From: Warburgia ugandensis
Lineage: Eukaryota; Streptophyta; Magnoliopsida; Canellales; Canellaceae
Direction: 5' to 3'
DNA: 64,000 nt
NCBI GenBank assembly: GCA_035236585.1
Contig: CP141130.1
Location: 33,925,501-33,989,500 of the forward strand
The first letter of the stretch is position 1, and each line of letters opens with the position of its first letter. Shown here piece after piece: positions 23,951 through 36,259 of the stretch. Under the pieces are notes generated by a model. The model had not been told where the DNA came from. It made no database searches and was given only the letters and a program-made list of their open reading frames with translations. The position numbers and the translations under genes were made by a program.

Positions 23951-25013
23951 CAAAGAGTTGTGACCAAACTAGGAAATTAAAACAAACTAAGAAGGTAACA
24001 TGCATGGAATTAGAAACTATAATTAAAAGAAACATACTAAAAATAAAATGAAGAAATTAGAATGGAAGCTTAGCTAACTAATAAGAAAGTAACTAAAGGA
24101 AACTAATGTTAAATTAAAATGAATCAAATTAGGTAACTAATCTTAAGAAAACTACTAAAATTGAAACTTTCCTAAACTAGAAAATTTCTAAAAATGGAAC
24201 TTTCTAAAATTCAAAAAGGAAACTTTGTAAACCCAAATTGAGATGAAAAAAACTAATTAATAACTTCCAAAACAATATGAAGCTACTAAAGTAAACAAAA
24301 ATCAAAGAGGAAAGTAACCTAGTACCATGTGCATGATTCGTGAATTGTGCACATGGTTCATAGATTGAAAGATGGCAAGATTTGATGCTTTACATGGAAA
24401 CTAATATGCAACTTAAGCTATGAACTCAATAAATGTAATAACCCCAATTTTTATGAATATAATTGAATTATTAAAAAAAATAAAAGTTGAAATTCTAAAA
24501 GTGGAATGGGAACTTTGAGTTCCAGAAAAATTCATTTTTATAAAAATAAAATCAAGACTTAAGACTTGGATATTTGTAATGTACTCAAAAAACCGATCAG
24601 AATGACTATGAGTACGCCAAATTCTGAGTTCGGATGAAAAATCCTTATTTTTGTCTATTTTTACGAATAAAAGGGTAAAATGGTAATTCCACTCATGATC
24701 GAGACCTAAGACATAAAAATTTGAAACATATTTGAAAAACTAATCAAAATGACACTAAGTATGCTCTATTCTGAGTTCATAGGAATAAACGCGCTTTTTC
24801 TCCATTTTTGGAATTAAAAGGGCAAAATAGTCTTTTCATAACTATGTGGGGCCCACAAGGTGGGCTAACCGTCTGGAAGACCACCATCATGAGTCAAACC
24901 ACTACTACCTAGTAGTGGAGAAGGAGGTGGTAGTGGGAATCCAATGACAATTTAATAATAAAAAGAAATGAAACATAATTATGACATGTGATTGTGGAAA
25001 ATTAAAAAATCCG

Positions 25014-25021
25014 TATAAATA
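25014..25021 (+). promoter_or_regulatory. TATA box of LTR C1
   Basis: TATAAATA followed by GCCCATAAAA. The C2 equivalent at 55631 reads TATAAATAGCTCATAAAA. Confidence 0.7.
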
Positions 25022-25122
25022 GCCCATAAAATTTCTCAAAATATTTTCTAAAAATCCCCCACGAGGTGCCCTAGATTCCCCTAGAATTGTAGTTCAAAAT
25101 TCCCTCTCAATCTCTCCCAAAT

Positions 25123-25144
25123 TCTCTCTCTCTCTCTCTCTCTC
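25123..25144. repeat. (TC)n microsatellite
   Basis: A short TC run about 110 bp after the TATA box of C1. C2 has a shorter, interrupted version. Confidence 0.85.
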
Positions 25145-27164
25145 CCTTTCTCTGTGGGCGTGTCCCTAGACGCATTGAGAAGACTACCTCGTGTCTGCAT
25201 CGGGAGTGTCTATGGATGCATCATCCCCATTGCACCTAGGGTTCTACTTGGAAACTGTCAATGAATTAGCCATCCAATTATAGCCGTTACTTTTCAACAT
25301 CCATTATTGGATTTGGTCGAACAGGGTTGAACTACAAAAGCCCTAAGTTTCCATGATGATCCACCTACTGGATCGTTGGGAAACTCAAAACGAAGATAAA
25401 CATGGTACTAGGTACCATCTCCATTGATTAATACTGGTTATTTCTGACAATATGGCTATTAAATGTTGATCTGGAACCATTGGATCTCTTCAATGTGTGG
25501 TGATCTAGAAATGCCCCATGGTCTCAGATCTTCTCTAGCAACGGTACCAACGAAATCACAGAATATATGTATTTTTCAAAGTCTAGGGTTATGTTCTGAT
25601 TTTCTTGATTTTACGGCATTATATCTCTCTCTCTCTCTGGTGAACTTCTCCTCACTGGACCGGCACAGATAGGTGCACCCTTCTTCTCCTTTTACAATTC
25701 CAACATTCTTATGAAGTTTTCGGTATTCCTGGGATCTCCCCAGCCGTTGATCCATAGGGAACGACAGATCGAACCATAGGGTAGAGATCAATCTAAGCTA
25801 TTGGATGGATTCCTAGGGACCAAAAACCCTAGGAGATGAAATCTAAGCCATTAGTTTTCACCAATGGAAGAGATCTGGCCATGGTCCAAATCTGGATAGT
25901 CTATCCATAGCTGGTCACCCCTCTCAAATCACCTATAAACGATGGTACTAGGGGTGGGTTGCTCTCTGTTTTATCATTTTCTGTTGGAATGATCTCAATT
26001 GTCCATCTATTAAACTAAAATCTTGTTTCTTCAATTAAGAGCTCATTTTAGCTCTGATTTTAGATCTGAAAATATTGATGCATTCCTTATGTTATCTAAA
26101 ATATATTGGAATCATGAGATCTATGTTTGTAATTGTATTTATGTGAGATAATTGCTAAAATCCATTATAACAATCTTAGATCATGCCTAAGATGATCTTA
26201 AAATGTAAATCTAATATGATTGATGGATCCAGAAGTTGTCAAAACCCTAAGATTGATGATCATAATAGGATTTCTAATCCTCTATATAGGTTTATTTGAT
26301 AAAAAAAAGTACAAACTAAAATTAGCCATTGAAAACGTATGAAAATTTAAAAATGTAATTACTCACTCAATTTAAGTCCGATTTCCAATTTGTAAGATGT
26401 TATGAATAGATCTTAATGATGGGAACTTATTGAACCTATAAAAACAAGATTTTAAGCATCAAAACTTTTTGTTAATAAAAATACTCTTAATTACACCCTT
26501 GATCAACTAGATCTTGGGTGATCAAAATTGAAAATCTAGATCCACTAAGGTTATAATGATGATAAAACAGCATGGGGATGGTTGGATTGGATTGATATGA
26601 AATAAATCAAGGTGTATGCCCTTAAATGAGAAAATGATCATGGAAAATCTCAATGGATCTCCTTGATCAGATGGATCAAGAATGATCAGGCTAATTGGAC
26701 CTATAAATTGAATAATCAAAGGTTAGGATCATGTTATTATGATGTTGGATGAAACAAAAACATAAAGGATCAAGGGTTGCATTCTTAATGGAATATCAAC
26801 CCTAGATCTAAAAGATGGACAAATCAGATGGTTGGATCATAAGGAAAGCTTTATCACATGCTTAATTAATTGTCTTTTATAGTAAAATTGATTTAATTAT
26901 GATCCACATCTATTTTCCAATTTTAGTCTAATTATCGTTAATTTCCTAGAATAAAATGTTGTAATATTATTAGTTAATTTCTTTTGAATAAAAAATTAAA
27001 ATTCAGGTCAATACTTTCAATTTTAGCATGATTGTCTTTAAATTCCTTAGAATTATTTGTCTAATTTCTTTTAATCATAAAATTATGAAAAATACCTTAA
27101 AAGAAGTAATTGATGATGTATAGATGGACTTCACTAAAGACATATACATCTTGAAGTATAATCA

Positions 27165-27545
27165 TAGTAAGGGCTATAGTTACTAGGACAATATAAGGGG
27201 TGGATTTTCCATTTCCTTAGCCCAACTTAAGAGCATAATAAACCTCCATGAATGACATAGTAATGTTCATGGAATTAGTTAAAATCAAGTAGAAATAAAC
27301 TTAGGGTTATGAGCTCATAGGATCTTATTGAAGGATGAGCTAAGGTTATCCCATTTCATGTTATTCATTGAGGTTAAGGGGGTTTCTAATGAGCCTTGTT
27401 GTCCCTCCACCTTTTGTTGACATTTGTTGAGGTCTAAATGACTCCTTACATGAGGATTGAATTAACCACATTAGGAATAGCATGTATTTGGTAAACCTTG
27501 GCCAATTGGAAATAAGAGGAGCTGTATAGATTTAGAGATGAATAA
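27165..27545 (+). repeat. Module M copy in LTR C1
   Basis: The core 27429-27455 reads GAGGTCTAAATG then A-CTCCTTACAT-GAGG. Around it are elements also present in the leaders of D1, D2 and E: GGTGGATTTT...CCTTAGCCCA, TTAAAATCAAGTAGAAA and GCTCATAGGA. See the finding on module M. Confidence 0.75.
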
Positions 27546-27624
27546 ATTATCCTTGATCCAGTAAAATAGTAACTGGTTGAGAAATAATAATATGAGCATA
27601 AAAGGTTAGCAAATTATCTAACCC

Positions 27625-27625
<1 letters not shown>

Positions 27626-27666
<41 letters not shown>
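27626..27666. repeat. (AAT)n microsatellite
   Basis: Thirteen or so AAT units inside LTR C1; nearly absent from C2. Confidence 0.9.
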
Positions 27667-27670
<4 letters not shown>

Positions 27671-28548
27671 GATAAGGAAGATCAAACAAGATCCAAGAGA
27701 GATCTTGAATGATCACTAACAAAAAGAAAAGAAATTTAATGTAGAGTATAGTATTGTTCTATGATTTTACTCATAGTGTAGATTGTGAACTCAGATGGTT
27801 TGAAACCTTGATCATATATGATTCAAGAAAAATTAGGGCATCCTTCATAGGATAACCCAAATACATGTAGAAAGAATACTTGTATAAAGGAATGACTTTA
27901 TACGTATGGTTTGACAGATGTATGAATCAAGACCATGATGGACAATATGGAGTGAATACCACTTTGAGGTAGGTGGATGTACAAGAATGTATTAAAGATT
28001 CATGTGTATATATATACATGATATTCTATCTAGAATTATAGACCTTCATGATATAAGTATACCTGGCACCTTAGAATAACAATGATCTAAGAAAATAATC
28101 CAACCAAGTGATCTAACCCCATGATCCATTCAACTGATCCAATCTAATGATCTAATCAAACGATGAGAAATTAGTGAGATGTGTGGACTAAGGAAACCCT
28201 AAGAATAGGGCATAGAAAATATTCCAGCCTTAGTTAAATAGACACATCGCCTAATATGTACAATGTATTTTACATACAAGCATGGTGGCTTGTAATTTTG
28301 TTTTATACAAGCATATGCCTGGGGATGCTATGCTAGGGAAGTTATGAGAGTTTGGCCACCTGCTTCCTCAAATGTAAGATATGATGGTTACCATGCCCAA
28401 AGAGAGGCTTAAGGCAGGGTGGGGCAATCATGGGAAGGCCACCATTGTGACAGCCGTCGTCCTCACCCATGTGGACCTAGATTTTGTTATTTCCATAATT
28501 GGTATCAGTGGATTATTATGCAGTTACCCTAGCGTGTTGTACAAATTT

Positions 28549-31248
28549 TGTGACGACCCGGGTTATCTCATGCATTTTTAAATGAAAAATCTAAATTCCT
28601 AAGGTGGGATCCCGATTTGAAAAACATTTTATAAAAACCATGCAATGCAGCGGAAAATCTTTAGTTTTAAACTCATTTTGAAAACCCCGAGTGTCATTTG
28701 CTTTCACAACAACCAAAGTAGTTTTTTGAAAAACTTCAGAAATCATAAATGTTTTCCCAGGTCTATCCAAATACAACAAATTTCAACTGCAATTAAATGC
28801 AAATACATGTCTAAAGGGTAGAGTGTTTACTTACATGTATAATTGTCCCCTTTTGATTTTTCTTGCTCGTAGCACTAACATAGGTGTCCTTTACTCGTGA
28901 ATGGAACTATCCTGAAAAATGTTAAGGATAGGGTAAGTATATACTATACTCAGTAGGAGTCCATCACTACTAGTTTTACAATGCATGCTATGTTTAAAAT
29001 CATATGCTCTTTCAAAACATGTGCATGTTTGAACACTCAAGTTCAATATCGAGATTAACAACCATTGTCGAATTGGAATACTGATGACTTAAAGAAATCA
29101 CATAATCCAAGTTGAAAGTATCATATATATCATAAACATAATGATATGCATAGGATGCTCAACTAAATCCAACTCATGGATATATGGTATGGTCGACCAA
29201 CCTCATGTCATGCCATATGCAATGCAAGTAAATCCTCAAACCATAGGGCCAACTATGCCCACGACCTCGCCGCTGTGTGGTCCTCGGGTACCTAGGGACA
29301 CAGCGTCATAGCCTCCACGGGGCATATGACACATCGACCTAGTGTCGTGACACCAGTGGTAGCCCCCTGTACCACATACAGTCGACGTAGGGACATGCCC
29401 TTCTTGGGCGTGGTACCCATTCCACCTAATAGTGGTAGAGGCTGGGTGGCCAACCCAGACCTCTCGGCATAGCGCCCATGAGCTTACTAGCCCAAATCAT
29501 ATACGATCAAACAAACAAAAACCTCTATTTCAAAACCTATCCTCTTTGGGTCCCTAACAACTGCCTGACCCTCACAACTGCCTACCCAGCGTCTTTTGGG
29601 CACTCCAGCATCTTTTGGTAACCCTCAAGGACATGCAATTTTTCAAGAACTCAATGCTCACAAATCATGCAATATATGCAATTTCTTGTAAAACATGTCT
29701 ATGCATAATGTATTTGTCCTATGCATGCTGAATTTGTTTATAAGATTAAGTCATGCTAAACAAGTCATATAACTTATACTTAAAACATGCATTCAAAACA
29801 ATCATGGCTCTTTTTAAAAGTCTAGTAGCGATAGAGCACCTACCTCAAAGTCTCCTGGAGTTGCGTCCTTTATCACTCAACCCATCCCTGGGTCTCATTT
29901 ATAAACTCCTGGGTATGAATGAATACATTAGATCGCTAGATCTGCCTTTTAGGGTCCATGGTCCTTGCCTAATTCTTTGTCAGGCTAGATCCTATGATAT
30001 GGATCTACTATTTAATAGTTAAACTCTGTAAATTGTCCTTTGATCCTAACTTTAAAATCTCATTAGGTCCGTGTGTCCCAGTTCCTAGGACACCCGTGTA
30101 TCCTAATTGAACCGCGACCGCCTCACGTGCGTGCGCACCCAAAGACCGTGCCAGGGACCATGCTTTGCACGCGCACATGCATGCTCAAGCAACGCTATGA
30201 TGCGCATCCTGGATGGCATTGCACGGATGCACCTTTGGTGTAACATGGCACGTCTCAGCTCTCAGGGCACCCCGTGCATCCTGGTCGAGCCAGGACTCGT
30301 GCCCCATGTCACTCGCGCACCCGAAGGCTGCACCTGGGACAGTGTACGCACTGTCATATGCCCGGAACCCATCCCAGGGACCCTGTCCCAGGTGTACGTG
30401 GAGCATGGTGTCCCTGGGACGCCTTGTTCGTGTAGGGCCGGCTGGAACCGGCTTGGAGCATTTTCGGCCAGGAAATCCGGCTGGAAAACCTGCTGGAAAC
30501 GCTAGATCCAGCACGGATCTAGCCTGAAAGGGGGAAGAACCCAAGAGAAAGGGAAAGCCGACTTACCTGGAGAGCCTTGGAGCGCCTATTGCTGGTGGTA
30601 GAACCCTCATTCTGGTTCTAAAACCATCTATCGCTGGAAAACTTGATGAAGGTAACAACCTCATTGTCAAGACTGGAAAAGAGAAGAGAGGGGAATGGGA
30701 AGACGGGTAAAGGAATGGCCAGCCTGACTTGGGCCTGGCCGTTGCTGAGAAACTCAGGGAAGACTGGCTTGAGACGGGTTTCTGATTTTTCCAGAAAGCC
30801 AAGTCTCAAAATGGTCGGAAAATCATGTTTTCGTGAGGGAGGAGATGGGGCTTTTATAGAGGGGAGAAGGCGGTGCCCCTCAATGGCGATGCCGCCATTT
30901 CCCCTAGTGTGTTCTGGAGAAATCGGGAGAAAAGGGTTTTTGGAGAAATCTGGAGGTGGAAGATGACAGGGGGTGCCGTTATCAAAACAGCCCCCTGCAT
31001 TTTTCGTTCTTTTTCGTTTTCTGTTTAATTTATAAAAATACCCCTAATCTTTAAACGGCCGTAACTTCTTCATACGAACTCCGTTTTTGGCGTTCTTTGA
31101 GGCATTGGATTCCATTTTTTGAGTAGAATCTAATGATACTAGTTTCCTCACAAATTCCTTCATTTACTATTTTAAATAAGGTAAAATATTTAACACTGTT
31201 CATTTCTTATAGAATGTCCAAAATAGCGTAAATTGCTCGGATGTTATC
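28549..31248 (-). repeat. Solo LTR B2 (about 2.70 kb) inside C1
   Basis: On the plus strand it begins TGTGACGACCCGGG. Its far end, near GCTCGGATGTTATC, is changed from the GGGTATTACA seen in B1. The flanks AATTT (28544-28548) and CATTT (31249-31253) differ by one base. The uninterrupted sequence is seen in C2 near 61825-61850. It is highly similar to LTR B1 over its whole length. The GC-rich block is at about 29240-29490. Confidence 0.82.
30851..30858 (-). promoter_or_regulatory. TATA box of LTR B2
   Basis: TATAAAAG on the minus strand, in the place equivalent to the TATA box of B1. Confidence 0.65.
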
Positions 31249-33005
31249 CATTTAGACTGTAGCATAGTAGTCCTTGAGTATTTTTCATTATGATGCACAT
31301 TTGATAGGCATAGTGAGATGCCATGGCATGATGAGATGCCAAGTATGATGAAATACTTGAGTTCCTTAAGAGAATATCCCCGTATGATATTTGGCTTATT
31401 ATTGATCTCTTAAGCGGGAGTATAGCCTAGAGAAGGAACAAGTTTTGAGTATTTTCACTATTTTAACAGGTTTATCCTATACTACATAAATGATGTATAT
31501 ACTCTATGATGAGATGATCCATGAGTGGATAAACATGATAGAATGATGACTGAGGTATGTATTCTTATATTAGTGAAGTAGTATATTTTTGTATCCCTTA
31601 CCAAGCATAGCTTGATGAGATATTGTAAATGCTTGAATGTTTACAATATCTCAGATACAGGGAAGGAGAATTGAGAACGTAAAGCTTGAAGAATCAGACA
31701 CTGCAAGACTGATTAGAATATTTCCCTTGAAGATTGTGTAATTAGGCTATGTACTTTGTAATTTAGATTGTATTTGGACAATAGATTGTAATTGTAATAC
31801 AGGGGCTGTTTAAAAGTAAACTACTAGTATTCAATAAACTTTTATTTTATACAAAATGTCTATGTGTATTATGTACGTTGAGGTGAGACTTGGGTTTTGC
31901 TGCAAATGAATTTAAAAGAAAAGAATTTCCGCTGCATTGTTTGTGAATTTTTTTACCACTAAGGGCCTTGTACTTGCAAAATATTTATAGAATGTTTTAT
32001 TAAAAACTCGGGTCGTTATAATAAAAAACCATAAAAGTTAAAGGGGTTCCTATGGATTCAAGCAATTAAGATGTTTTGATGGCTAGAAATAAAGCATAAA
32101 GATTAAAGGGAGAAATTTTTAGATTTTAACCTCTTAAAACTTCAACTTAAATCGAGCATGTAAAGCAACAATACTTTCTATTAAAGATAATAACCCAAAT
32201 TTAAAGCACTTTGATGATAGAAACATTCCATAAATCCTTAAAGAAATTCATTAAATCAATGCCAAATACATTAAAATTTGTGCACATAAAACAAGTGTAC
32301 ATATTTGGAAATTGTGCACAACTCAAAGCCTTAAAACTTGATCTAAAAAAAAAAAAAAACTCAATCTAAATTATGATGACATGCGAAGAAAACCCATAAA
32401 GGAATTCAAGGGAGAAAATGGCTAGGATGATGAAGTAAGAGGAAGAAAATGCCTAAAACTAAGTGGAATCAAAGGAGAAAAACATGAAATTCCTAAGGGG
32501 TAAGGCAAGGTTGCAAGCTATTTATTCTTTTGCTGTCACTACTAGAGAAGAAGTAACTTGAATCTTGGGTGAATGAATAATAAAAACTAATGAAAGTGAA
32601 GCAAAGAAAAGAGAGGGAGCTAAGTGGAAAGATGAGTGTAGAACTAGAAAGCAAAACAATGGAAACAAAGGCAATGAAACTAAAACATTAAAAGAAAACT
32701 ACCAACCTGAATTGGAGAGAAAATAACCAAAGAAATAACTAAAAATCCAAAGGAAGAATAGAACCAAAGAAAACTAAAGTCCAGATACAAAAATAAACAA
32801 GCAAAGAGTGCAATGTTTAAAGTTTATCTCACCTGACCTTTACTTAGAAAAAAAAATGTTGGAAGCCTTAGGTTAGTAGATATAGATGTTTTAGCTTCCA
32901 ATTTGATGAATGATTAATCTAAGAAAGCTGTAGAGATCTAGATCTAGGGTTGAGGTGGAGTTTGAAGGGGGGAAAGTTTGGTGGAGATGATGTAATAAGG
33001 ATGGC

Positions 33006-33007
<2 letters not shown>

Positions 33008-33098
<91 letters not shown>
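33008..33098. repeat. (GA)45 microsatellite
   Basis: A pure 91-bp GA run in the antisense E LTR. The plus-strand E LTR (18917-20271) has no such run, so it arose after the copies separated. Confidence 0.95.
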
Positions 33099-33101
<3 letters not shown>

Positions 33102-34115
33102 TGGATTGGCTGGTTTCTAAATTAGGAAGGGAGGAGGCATCTTTTCCCTTGAACAATAAGTGGCTCTTAACCATCCTAATTGGATGGTGATTGGCTGATG
33201 GGAAGAGTGAGGGAATAAGAAAGAAATAAATATGAAAATTTTGGAAGAAAACCTTAGGTTTTTACATGTTTTCATGGACTTGGATCTAGGGTTTCCTAAT
33301 TAAGGAGCCACTTGAATTTTTCCAACCAAGTAAGGGGTTGGCATCCTCTTCTAGGAAGGTGGCTGTACCTTTGAGTTAAATACTTGGAATCTTAGAGTGA
33401 ATGGAGGATTAGGTTTAGGAAACAGATTAGGAATGTAGGATTTTCTCTCTTGATGGGTTCCTTAATGCATGATAATATTACCTTTTACATTAATCTCAAA
33501 ATCACTTAAAAATCACATTGTTAACATAGAAAAGTGACTAAAATTGATGCTCCAATCATGTGGATCCATGGTTCACTTTGATAGCTGATTCCTTGGTGGC
33601 TTAATTGGCTTCAATTCTTAGCTTCAAGGCTGGAGTATCTTGGCTTCCTTAGGTTTCCTAGTTGGACTCATGAATGGCTCCAATCCTTATACAAAGTGAT
33701 TGTAATGCATGAGTTTTTGCATAGGTAATTTTAATCACCTTTGCTTTCTTCCAATTTTTTCTGGGGACTCCACCCCCACACCCTTAGGCAAGGGTGAGCC
33801 ACCCCCTACACCCTCGGTGAGCTAATTGCAATACCCGACGTGCAAAAAACTTTGCGAAGCGCAATATAAGCTGTTGGATCATATTCTCAATTCCTACAAA
33901 AGATTAAAAACCTTGATTAAATCCCAAAAAATTGTAATGATTCACATACTTACCTTGGATTAGCTTGCACTTACAAAATATCAAACTTTTGAATTATTAG
34001 GTCAGAAATGCATGTGTTATAAATTTTCAGAAAAGCCCTAGAAATAACACTATATTTTATAACACATGGGCTACAATTACATACTTTTGTACAAATTTGA
34101 ATACTCCTCATTGTC

Positions 34116-35112
34116 TCTTGAATTATTTTTTGGGTTTTCTTTGCATAATAGCTTAATTTAATTTTTGATCATTAGATTGGATTTTTGTTGTTGTTTAGAT
34201 TAGGTTTTAGGGCTTATTTTCTTGTCCAATTTTCAGCTTTTGAACATTTTTTATGCCCAAAATTTTGATGTATTTTGGCATTAATTGAATGAAATTCATT
34301 AAATATTCTTGTTATTGAATATTTCTATCATCAAATTAATTTAGATCTAGGTTGTTATCTTACATAGAAATTATAATTTTAGTTGCATTATATGCTTGAT
34401 TTAAGTTGAAGTTCTAAGTGCTTAAAATCTAGAAATTTCTTTCTTTAATCTTCATGCTTTGTTTCGAGCCATTAATACAACTTAATTGATGTATCCTTAG
34501 GAGCACATTTAGATTTTTAGTTTTTTTATTAAATTCATAGCTTAGGCTGCATGTTAGTTTGTATTTAAAGCATCAAATCTTTCCATCTTTCGACCTATGA
34601 ACCATGTGCATAATCCATGGATCACGCACATGGTACGAGGTTAATTTCCTCTTTGATCTTTGGTAAATTAAGTTGCTTAATATTTTTTTGGAAGCTTTTA
34701 ATTAGATGTTTTCATCTTATTTTAGGTTATGAAATTTTTACAAAGTTTCATTTTCAAAAAGTTTCTTATTTAAGAAAATGTTAAATTAGGAAAGCTTCCT
34801 TTTTAATAGTTTCCTTAAGGTAGTTGCTTAGTTAAATTCATGCTTGTTTTACATTAGTTTCTTTTGTTAATTGTAGGTTAGTTAGGTAATTTAAATTATC
34901 AAGTTTCCTTTAATTGTAGTTCCTAATTTCATGCATTTACTTTCCTAGTCTAACTTCAAATCAATTCAAAATCTCTCTTTGGCTGAAGTTAAGCACTTTA
35001 ATAAGATCCATCAAACATACAAAATTTTGACATACCTCTTGGGGTTCGACCTCTCTCACATGCAATTACTACTTTGAATCTTGCACTTGCTGGTAATATT
35101 AAAGCTACACCA
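34116..35112 (+). repeat. LTR of element E, 3' portion
   Basis: It resumes after the TTGTC flank and ends AAAGCTACACCA, matching the other E LTR (rc of 20272-24428 and 32026-32414). The PBS follows six bases later. Confidence 0.75.
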
Positions 35113-35118
35113 AGTTTT

Positions 35119-35136
35119 TGGCGTAGTTGGGGGGGA
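35119..35136 (+). promoter_or_regulatory. Primer-binding site of E, tRNA-Asp type, degraded
   Basis: TGGCGTAGTTGGGGGGGA resembles TGGCGCCGTTGCCGGGGA, the complement of the tRNA-Asp 3' end used by Athila-like elements. It comes a few bases after the LTR end. Confidence 0.7.
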
Positions 35137-36084
35137 ATCTCAATAGAATTGTGGTTGGATCTTTGTTTAAATTGTTTATCTTTAGTCGTAGACTTAGGTT
35201 GCAGTAGATTAGGTTTTTTGCATTGCATTTGCGCATTTTTATAATTTCTCATAAATTGATCCATCTTGTTTTGTGCAATGGAAATTTTGCAAAAGAGCAG
35301 CAATGATCTTGTGGTCCAATGCTTCATCAACTTTTATTGCTTTTATAGATTAAAATTTTTTCCTTTTTCAGTGAACTTACAGTGAGGCCCAATTGTAACT
35401 TACAATTTCTTTATTAAATTTTAAATGGGTTGTATTAATACAGGCCAAGTGTATGGTATGGTGGCCTACACTTGATCTTCATAAAAAGCCCCACTATAAG
35501 CCTTCTTCACTTTCTTTTATTTTCTTAGGATAGTTGCATTTAGTATAATTTATATATTTGTTGGTAGTGTAAGTTATATAGTTTAGGGTCATTCATCACA
35601 TTTGTTACATCTTATTTACGATTGTAGCATTAGATTGCACCTATCTAACCCTTGTTTGGATAGCATATAGGTTGCACTAGTTTTATTTCTTATATTTGCA
35701 TAGCGTGTTTACTGCTTATAGTGAATGGAACATAATGTTAGTAAAGGACCCACATCCTTGGCCTACCTAGGTAATCAAATCAATTCCTTATATGCTCATG
35801 ATCCCAACCCTTGAATTTTAATTTAAAATCAAGTAATAAGAGACTTAGGGTTTTGAGTGTGTAGGATCCTTTTTGAAAGAGGAGATCTATTATTACTCCA
35901 GTGGCTTTAGACCTTTGTGGTTATAGCAGGTATATAGAATCCAAGTGATTTTCCCACACCTTTTGTTGATTGTTGTTGAGGTCTAAACACCCCGTTCCAT
36001 GATAATTGTATTTACCCCCTTTGGTTGGACCTCACTAGTAAGCAATAGTCAAGCCTGGATATTATCAGGAGCTAGTGGATGCAC
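35137..36084 (+). other. Leader (5' untranslated region) of element E
   Basis: No open frame of note. It is homologous to the D1 leader, for example GGCCAAGTGTATGGTATGG near 35442 against GGGCAAGTGTGGGATAAGG near 50305. It carries a copy of module M and stops where CACTA2-type sequence begins. Confidence 0.7.
35715..36065 (+). repeat. Module M copy in the E leader
   Basis: The most diverged copy. The core is near 35978-36003 (GAGGTCTAAACACCCCGTTC). Flanking elements AATTTAAAATCAAGTAATAAG and CTAGTAAGCAATAGTCAAG are well kept. Confidence 0.65.
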
Positions 36085-36132
36085 CTACTACAACTACTAC
36101 ACAAGAGACTTTTAAAGTTGGAAAAAAATTCT

Positions 36133-36163
36133 AATAGAAGTCACTTAAAAAATGACTTCTATT
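36133..36163. repeat. Subterminal hairpin of CACTA2
   Basis: AATAGAAGTCA (36133-36143) and TGACTTCTATT (36153-36163) are perfect inverted arms. A second, looser hairpin (AAGTTGTTTA..., ...AAACAACTT) spans about 36192-36257. Confidence 0.75.
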
Positions 36164-36259
36164 GAGCCGATTTTGAAAGTCTATGAATTTAGAAGTTGTT
36201 TACATAAATGACCTCAAAAGTGCCCAAATTTTGAAGTCATTTAGGGATAAACAACTTTA

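Larger units (their letters stand above)
24434..32020 (+). repeat. Solo LTR C1, chromovirus type (about 4.88 kb plus insertion B2)
   Basis: It starts TGTAATAACCCCAATTTT and ends AAAACTCGGGTCGTTATA. The flanks are identical, ATAAA (24429-24433 and 32021-32025), so this is a solo LTR. It is collinear with C2 (55053-62348) throughout, apart from the inserted B2 (28549-31248). It has a TATA box, module M (27165-27545) and a GC-richer block near 28318-28500 that resembles LTRs A and B. No coding domain. Confidence 0.85.
20272..34110 (-). repeat. Antisense solo LTR of the E family, itself carrying F and C1
   Basis: Reading the minus strand, it starts TGAGGAGTATTCAAATTTG (34110) and ends AAAGCTACACCA (20272). 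Without its own insertions it is about 2.70 kb. It sits inside the LTR of element E with flanks TTCTC/TTGTC. Joining the flanks restores continuity with the uninterrupted region seen within this same LTR at about 32400-32430. Hosted insertions are F (20412-23950) and C1 (24434-32020). Confidence 0.75.
18917..36084 (+). mobile_element. Athila/Tat-like LTR element E: 5' LTR, PBS and leader
   Basis: The LTR (18917-20271 continued at 34116-35112, about 2.35 kb together) is followed by a tRNA-Asp-type PBS and a leader homologous to that of D1. No coding part remains; CACTA2 sequence starts at about 36085. The LTR is split by an antisense solo LTR of the same family. The left flank is CATCT (18912-18916). 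Confidence 0.75.

Noticed and set aside
30107..30966. Open frames of about 100-130 codons on both strands
   Set aside because: They fall in the GC-rich leader part of solo LTR B2. LTR B1 (10953-11677) has similar frames that are broken differently, so they are not coding.
32944..33174. Minus-strand frame of 76 codons
   Set aside because: It consists mainly of Leu-Ser from the (GA)n run.
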